NCBI RefSeq assembly: GCF_026341815.1
Contig: NZ_JAPENX010000001.1
Coordinates: 4,340,001 to 4,404,000, forward strand
DNA length: 64,000 nucleotides
Direction of reading: 5' to 3'
Origin: Streptomyces sp. NBC_00572
GTDB taxonomy: Bacteria > Actinomycetota > Actinomycetes > Streptomycetales > Streptomycetaceae
This document shows positions 59,894-64,000 of this stretch, in pieces. A program made the translations under genes and the position numbers. The notes beneath the pieces are model-generated. The model did no database searches, was not told the origin of the DNA, and was given only the letters and a program-made list of their open reading frames with translations. How positions within the stretch are numbered: the first letter of the stretch is position 1; every line of letters begins with the position of its first letter.

Positions 59894-61824
59894 GAGATCA
59901 CCTCAGTAGGGCCGGTGCCGGTGCCGGTGCCGGTGCCGGTGTTGGGGCTTGGGCTCGGGTCGGAGCCGGGGCGGGGGGCCGGGCGTTCCGCGCGGCCCGT
60001 GCCCGGCCCGGGGGCCGAGTCTCCGGCGGGGGTCGTGCCCGGCCCGGGGGCCGGTCCGGCTCCGGCAGGCGTGTCAGGCCCCAGGGTTCCGTCCGCTGCC
60101 CGGCTTCCCGTGGTCGGCGGTGCGGGATCGGATCCCGGCCCGTGGCTCACCGGGGCCTTCGTCGCGGGCTCGGGCCGCATCCGGCCGTCCGCCACGCCCT
60201 CCCGCGCCGGCGGCACCAGTACAGGTACAGGCACATGTACCGGTAGCGGCAGTCTTACGGTGAATTCCGCGCCGCCCGCCTCCGCGTCCGTGACGTCGAG
60301 TGTGCCCGAGGCACGGGACACCGCCTGGCCGACCAGGGCCAGGCCCAGGCCCCGGCCGGGGCCCCGGGTGGTCCAGCCGCGGCCCAGGACCGCGTCCCGG
60401 TCGGCCGGGCGGACGCCGGGGCCGCTGTCGCCGACGCGGAGCAGCAGCTCGCCGTCGCCCGTGCGGGCCGCGACCGTCACCGTCACGCGGGCGTGCGGGG
60501 TGCCGCCCGCCGCCTCCACCGCGTTGTCGATGAGGTTGCCGAGGATCGTCACCAGGTCCCGGGACGGCAGGGCCGCGGGCACCAGGCCGTCGTCGATGCG
60601 GCTGTCCTCGGTCAGGACCAGCTCCACACCCCGCTCGTTCGCCTGCGCCGCCTTGCCGAGCAGCAGGGCCGCAAGGACCGGCTCCCCGACGGCGTCCACG
60701 ACCCGGTCGGTGAGCGCCTGGGCCAGCTCCAGCTCCGCCGTCGCGAACTCCACCGCCTCGGCCACCCGGCCCAGTTCGATCAGCGAGACGACCGTGTGCA
60801 GCCGGTTCGCGGCCTCGTGGGCCTGCGACCTGAGCGCCTCGGTGAATCCCCGTTCCGAGTCCAACTCGCCCGACAGCGCCTGGAGTTCCGTGCGGTCTCG
60901 GAGCGTGGCGACCGTGCCGCGCCGCTCCCCGCCCACCACCGGCCGGGTGTTGACCACGAGCACCCGGTCGGCCGTCAGATGCGTCTCGTCGATCCGGGGC
61001 TCCGAGGACAGCAGCGCGCCGGTGAGCGTCGCGGGCAGCCCGAGCTCGGCCGCCGGCCGGCCGACGACCGCTTCGTCCAGGCCCAGCAGCTCCCGGGCCC
61101 CGTCGTTGATGAGCGCGATCCGCCGCCGCCCGTCGAGCATCACGAGCCCTTCGCGGACGGCGTGCAGCGCGGCCTCGTGGTAGTCGTGCATCCGGCTCAG
61201 CTCGGTCGCGTTCATGCCGTGCGTGTGGCGGCGCAGCCGCGCGTTGACCACGTACGTCCCCGCGCCGCCGAGCGCGAGCGCCACGCCCGCCATGCCGAGC
61301 AGCGCGGCGACCTGCTCCCGTACCTGCTCGCTGATCTTGTCGATCGTGATGCCCGCGCTGACCAGGGCGACGACCCGGCCGCCGTCGAAGACCGGCGCCA
61401 CCGTCCGTACGGAGGGGCCGAGCACCCCCAGGTGGGTCTCGGAGTAGGTCCGGCCGGCCGCCGCCTCCTCGATGTGACCGAGGTACGTCCGGCCGATCTG
61501 CTCCGGCTCGGGATGGGTCCAGCGGGTGCCGTCCGGGGCCATGATCACCACGAAGGCCACGCCCGCGTGACGGCGCAGTGCCTCGGCGTACGGCTGGAGC
61601 ACCGCCGTCGGGTCGGCGGACCGGGTCGCGGCGACCACCGACGGGGAGTCGGCGACGGCCGCGGCGGTGGCGGTGGCCTGGCGCCGCGCGGTCTCCTCGG
61701 CCTGCGTCCGGTCCGTGACGTACGCGAAGACCGCGCACCCCGCCACGACGACGGCCACGAGCACGACCTGCATCGCGAAGAGCTGGCCGGCCAGGCTGCG
61801 GGGGTGGGGGAGGGGGAAACGCAT
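59890..61824 (-). CDS. DcuS/CitA-type sensor histidine kinase
   Basis: The 644-residue protein has two membrane helices (about 13-34 and 172-192) flanking an extracellular PAS-like sensor, then a cytoplasmic PAS (about 215-315). The kinase core has the SPOB-type helix LRSQAHEAANRLHTVVSLIELG with phospho-acceptor H336, and an ATPase domain with LIDNAVEA, VGDSGPGV and GRGLGLALVGQAV. A Pro/Gly/Thr-rich tail of about 110 residues extends beyond the ATPase, ending in GT-repeat sequence encoded by a hexanucleotide tract (59911-59943). It overlaps the response regulator gene and is divergent from dctA. Confidence 0.92.
   Translation of the reverse strand: MRFPLPHPRSLAGQLFAMQVVLVAVVVAGCAVFAYVTDRTQAEETARRQATATAAAVADSPSVVAATRSADPTAVLQPYAEALRRHAGVAFVVIMAPDGTRWTHPEPEQIGRTYLGHIEEAAAGRTYSETHLGVLGPSVRTVAPVFDGGRVVALVSAGITIDKISEQVREQVAALLGMAGVALALGGAGTYVVNARLRRHTHGMNATELSRMHDYHEAALHAVREGLVMLDGRRRIALINDGARELLGLDEAVVGRPAAELGLPATLTGALLSSEPRIDETHLTADRVLVVNTRPVVGGERRGTVATLRDRTELQALSGELDSERGFTEALRSQAHEAANRLHTVVSLIELGRVAEAVEFATAELELAQALTDRVVDAVGEPVLAALLLGKAAQANERGVELVLTEDSRIDDGLVPAALPSRDLVTILGNLIDNAVEAAGGTPHARVTVTVAARTGDGELLLRVGDSGPGVRPADRDAVLGRGWTTRGPGRGLGLALVGQAVSRASGTLDVTDAEAGGAEFTVRLPLPVHVPVPVLVPPAREGVADGRMRPEPATKAPVSHGPGSDPAPPTTGSRAADGTLGPDTPAGAGPAPGPGTTPAGDSAPGPGTGRAERPAPRPGSDPSPSPNTGTGTGTGTGPTEVIS
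59911..59943. repeat. GGTGCC hexanucleotide repeat in the sensor-kinase 3' end
   Basis: About five copies of GGTGCC encode an alternating Gly-Thr tract at the end of the kinase tail. In-frame hexanucleotide repeats can change length by slippage without a frameshift. Confidence 0.75.
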
Positions 61825-61969
61825 GCGGGTAAGTGTGCACGTGGGAGCGTGCGCCGACGCATTGCGTTCCCGAATCGTTCCCTCCGGGCCCCGTCGCTGC
61901 CCTGCCGCCTTGCCGCCCTGCCCCCTGCCCCCGCCGCTCTTCCACCACGCGGCCCCACAGCCCCACGGT

Positions 61970-61991
61970 CGTTTCGGTCGTGAACGAAACG
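61970..61991. promoter_or_regulatory. CGTTTC-N10-GAAACG inverted repeat upstream of dctA
   Basis: Perfect 6-nt arms at 61970-61975 and 61986-61991 lie 86 nt before the dctA start and 145 nt before the kinase start. It is the best candidate binding site for the DcuR-like response regulator. Confidence 0.5.
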
Positions 61992-62077
61992 TACGTAACC
62001 GTGACCCCGGTCACAGGCTGATGGATGCTCGCCGAGTCCACCGGGACGTGGACACCCATCAGCACGAGGAGGACCCC

Positions 62078-63433
62078 GTGGCCGCACGACGGGACCGTAC
62101 CCATTATCTGTATCTGGCCGTCATCGGAGCCGTACTGCTCGGCATCGCGGTCGGATTCCTGGCGCCCGGCGTCGCCGTCGAGCTGAAGCCGCTGGGCACC
62201 GGCTTCGTCAATCTGATCAAGATGATGATCTCGCCGATCATCTTCTGCACGATCGTGCTCGGCGTCGGATCGGTCCGGAAGGCCGCGAAGGTCGGCGCCG
62301 TCGGCGGCCTCGCCCTCGGCTACTTCCTCCTCATGTCGACCGTCGCACTCGCGATCGGCCTCGTCGTGGGCAACCTCCTGGAGCCCGGCTCCGGGCTGCA
62401 CCTCACCAAGGAGCTGGCCGAGGCCGGCGCCAAGCAGGCAGAGGGCGCGAGCGAGTCCACCCCGGACTTCCTGCTCGGGATCATCCCCAAGACCATCGTC
62501 TCCGCCTTCACCGAGGGCGAGGTCCTTCAGACCCTTCTCGTCGCGCTGCTCGCGGGCTTCGCGCTCCAGGCCATGGGCGCGGCGGGCGAACCGGTGCTGC
62601 GCGGGATCGGTCACATCCAGCGGCTCGTCTTCCGCATCCTCGGCATGATCATGTGGGCCGCTCCGGTCGGCGCCTTCGGCGCGATCGCCGCCGTCGTCGG
62701 CGCGACGGGTGTCGACGCGCTCAAGTCGCTCGCCGTCATCATGATCGGCTTCTATCTGACCTGCGCGATCTTCGTGTTCGTCGTCCTCGGGGCGCTCCTC
62801 AGGCTGGTCGCCGGGATCAACATCTGGACCCTCCTGAAGTACCTGGGCCGCGAGTTCCTGCTGATCCTCTCCACCTCCTCCTCCGAGTCCGCGCTGCCCC
62901 GCCTCATCGCGAAGATGGAGCACCTGGGCGTCAGCAAGCCGGTCGTCGGCATCACGGTGCCGACCGGCTACTCCTTCAACCTCGACGGCACCGCGATCTA
63001 CCTCACGATGGCCTCGCTCTTCGTCGCCGAGGCGATGGGCGACCCGCTCTCGGTCGGTGAGCAGATCTCGCTCCTCGTCTTCATGATCATCGCCTCGAAG
63101 GGGGCGGCGGGCGTCACCGGCGCCGGTCTCGCGACCCTCGCGGGCGGTCTCCAGTCGCACCGGCCCGAGCTGGTCGACGGAGTGGGCCTGATCGTCGGCA
63201 TCGACCGCTTCATGAGCGAGGCCCGCGCGCTCACCAACTTCGCGGGCAACGCGGTCGCCACCGTGCTCGTCGGCACGTGGACGAAGGAGATCGACAAGGC
63301 GCGGGTCGGCGAGGTGCTCGCCGGGCGGATTCCGTTCGACGAGAAGACGCTGGTCGACGATCACGCGCCTGCCGCGCCGGTGCCGGATCAGCGGGCCGAC
63401 GAGGGCGAGGAGAAGGCGCGGGCGGGAGTCTGA
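62078..63433 (+). CDS. dctA: C4-dicarboxylate:cation symporter (DctA, DAACS family)
   Basis: The 451-residue protein has about eight helices and two re-entrant loops of the dicarboxylate/amino acid:cation symporters. Signatures are STSSSESALPRLI, GYSFNLDGTAIYLT, the ASKGAAGVTGAGL hairpin and GIDRFMSEARALTNFAGNAVA, which binds substrate and cation. It takes up succinate, fumarate or malate. The GTG at 62078 has GAGGAGGACCCC upstream; the ATG at 62021 adds a hydrophilic extension. The divergent two-component pair probably senses the same substrates. A strong hairpin follows. Confidence 0.94.
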   Translation: MAARRDRTHYLYLAVIGAVLLGIAVGFLAPGVAVELKPLGTGFVNLIKMMISPIIFCTIVLGVGSVRKAAKVGAVGGLALGYFLLMSTVALAIGLVVGNLLEPGSGLHLTKELAEAGAKQAEGASESTPDFLLGIIPKTIVSAFTEGEVLQTLLVALLAGFALQAMGAAGEPVLRGIGHIQRLVFRILGMIMWAAPVGAFGAIAAVVGATGVDALKSLAVIMIGFYLTCAIFVFVVLGALLRLVAGINIWTLLKYLGREFLLILSTSSSESALPRLIAKMEHLGVSKPVVGITVPTGYSFNLDGTAIYLTMASLFVAEAMGDPLSVGEQISLLVFMIIASKGAAGVTGAGLATLAGGLQSHRPELVDGVGLIVGIDRFMSEARALTNFAGNAVATVLVGTWTKEIDKARVGEVLAGRIPFDEKTLVDDHAPAAPVPDQRADEGEEKARAGV

Positions 63434-63548
63434 GGAACGGGGTGGGGGAGAAGCCCCGCGCAGCGGTAACCTCCCCCCGTCCTCCCCGCACCCCCCACCC
63501 CCACCCAGAACCAGGTCCCGGGCCTTGAGCCGGATCCGGGCCCCGGGG

Positions 63549-63578
63549 GAAGGGCGTCCCCGTCCGGGGGCGCCCTTC
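63549..63578 (+). terminator. Terminator after dctA
   Basis: GAAGGGCGTCCCC pairs with GGGGGCGCCCTTC with one G-U and a short loop, followed by TCGCG. It lies 116 nt past dctA and 23 nt before the convergent reductase stop. Confidence 0.6.
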
Positions 63579-63600
63579 TCGCGTTGCCCGAGGCGAGTTC

Positions 63601-64000
63601 TCAGTGACCGTTCAGCTCCGCCGACTCCTCCTCGGTGAGCGACAGTTCGGCCGCCGCCGCCGAGTCCCGCACCGACTCCGGCCGGCTCGCCCCCGGGATC
63701 GGCAGCACCGTCTCCGAGCGGGCGAGCAGCCATGCCAGGGCCACCCGCTGCGGGCTGATCCCCCGCGCCCGTGCCACCCGGTGGAAGGCCCCGAACCGAG
63801 GGTCCTCCTCCTGGGCGGAGGTGCCGTCCAGGGAGCTGCGTGAGATGCCGCCCAGTGGGCTCCACGGCAGGAAGGCGAGGCCCAGGTCCGCGCAGAGCCG
63901 TAGCTCCGTCTCGCTCGTGCGGACCGCCGGTGAGTAGCGGTTCTGCACGGAGACCAGCCGGTCGCCCAGGATCTCGCGGGCGAGCAGGATCTGCGCGGTG
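63601..64000 (-). CDS. Aldo/keto reductase (3' part; gene continues beyond the window)
   Basis: Only the C-terminal 132 residues are in the window; the reading frame stays open to the right edge (AQILLAREILGDRLVSVQNRYSP). Family motifs are VSVQNRYSP, LCADLGLAFLPWSPLGGI, and GISPQRVALAWLLARSETVLPIPGASRPESV, the NADPH-binding region near the C-terminus. It reduces aldehydes or ketones; the catalytic tetrad lies outside the window. The GTG at 63948 that begins VQNRYS is internal, not the start. Confidence 0.9.
   Translation of the reverse strand, partial: TAQILLAREILGDRLVSVQNRYSPAVRTSETELRLCADLGLAFLPWSPLGGISRSSLDGTSAQEEDPRFGAFHRVARARGISPQRVALAWLLARSETVLPIPGASRPESVRDSAAAAELSLTEEESAELNGH

Overview
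The window is chromosomal DNA of a Streptomyces or a very close relative. Evidence is the very high G+C content with strong third-position GC bias, frequent GTG starts, 4-nt stop/start overlaps, and lineage markers such as the NucS mismatch endonuclease, the polarity proteins FilP and Scy, and the split isobutyryl-CoA mutase subunit IcmA. From memory of S. coelicolor, the backbone follows the order SCO5385 (3-hydroxyacyl-CoA dehydrogenase), SCO5388 (nucS), SCO5396/5397 (filP/scy), SCO5415 (icmA), SCO5423-5426 (pyk2, ackA, pta, pfkA2). I see no rRNA, tRNA, insertion sequence, prophage or CRISPR array.

Layout. 1-3.8 kb: a TetR regulator and a three-gene operon on the minus strand (EamA exporter, unknown protein, cysteine desulfurase) preceded by a metal- or persulfide-repressor-like palindrome. 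3.9-11.3 kb: 3-hydroxybutyryl-CoA dehydrogenase, a STAS protein, a membrane-anchored P-loop ATPase with a Thr/Pro tail, nucS, a conserved small protein, a luciferase-like oxidoreductase and a small Cys/His protein. 11.3-15.3 kb: two paralogous ABC-2 exporter pairs. 15.4-21 kb: the coiled-coil polarity genes filP and scy. 21.1-23.9 kb: methylmalonyl-CoA epimerase, thiolase and meaB. 24-27.4 kb: MarR regulator, three AIM24-family genes, a DUF3817 protein and a thiamine-binding-like protein.

27.4-37.2 kb looks like an accessory insert relative to S. coelicolor: a self-contained TetR module with two matching operators, the cslA-glxA tip-glycan pair with a convergent GH6 lipoprotein, and an ArsR regulator divergent from an MFS exporter. 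It is bracketed by two DUF3817 genes, each associated with a MarR gene. 37.2-41.9 kb: MarR, DUF3817, icmA behind a perfect 24-bp palindrome, a TetR gene and a thioredoxin-TPR gene. 42.4-45.1 kb: an exported three-gene operon (DUF6230, DUF6114, Thr/Pro-rich protein). 45.2-49.5 kb: a large secreted Ala-rich coiled-coil protein with a DUF4160-like C-terminus, overlapped by a small gene in toxin-immunity style.

49.8-56 kb is central metabolism: pta-ackA-pyk on the minus strand, divergent from pfkA. 56.2-59 kb carries an HTH/transmembrane protein, a tyrosine phosphatase and an XRE regulator. 59.2-63.4 kb is a DcuS/DcuR-like two-component pair divergent from a dctA-type C4-dicarboxylate transporter. 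The window ends inside an aldo/keto reductase gene.

Two functional themes recur. One is acyl-CoA metabolism: dehydrogenase, thiolase, epimerase, MeaB and IcmA feed C4 and branched-chain units into central carbon flow, together with Pta/AckA/Pyk/Pfk and DctA. The other is the hyphal tip: FilP and Scy organise polarity, and CslA/GlxA/GH6 make and finish a tip-localised glycan.
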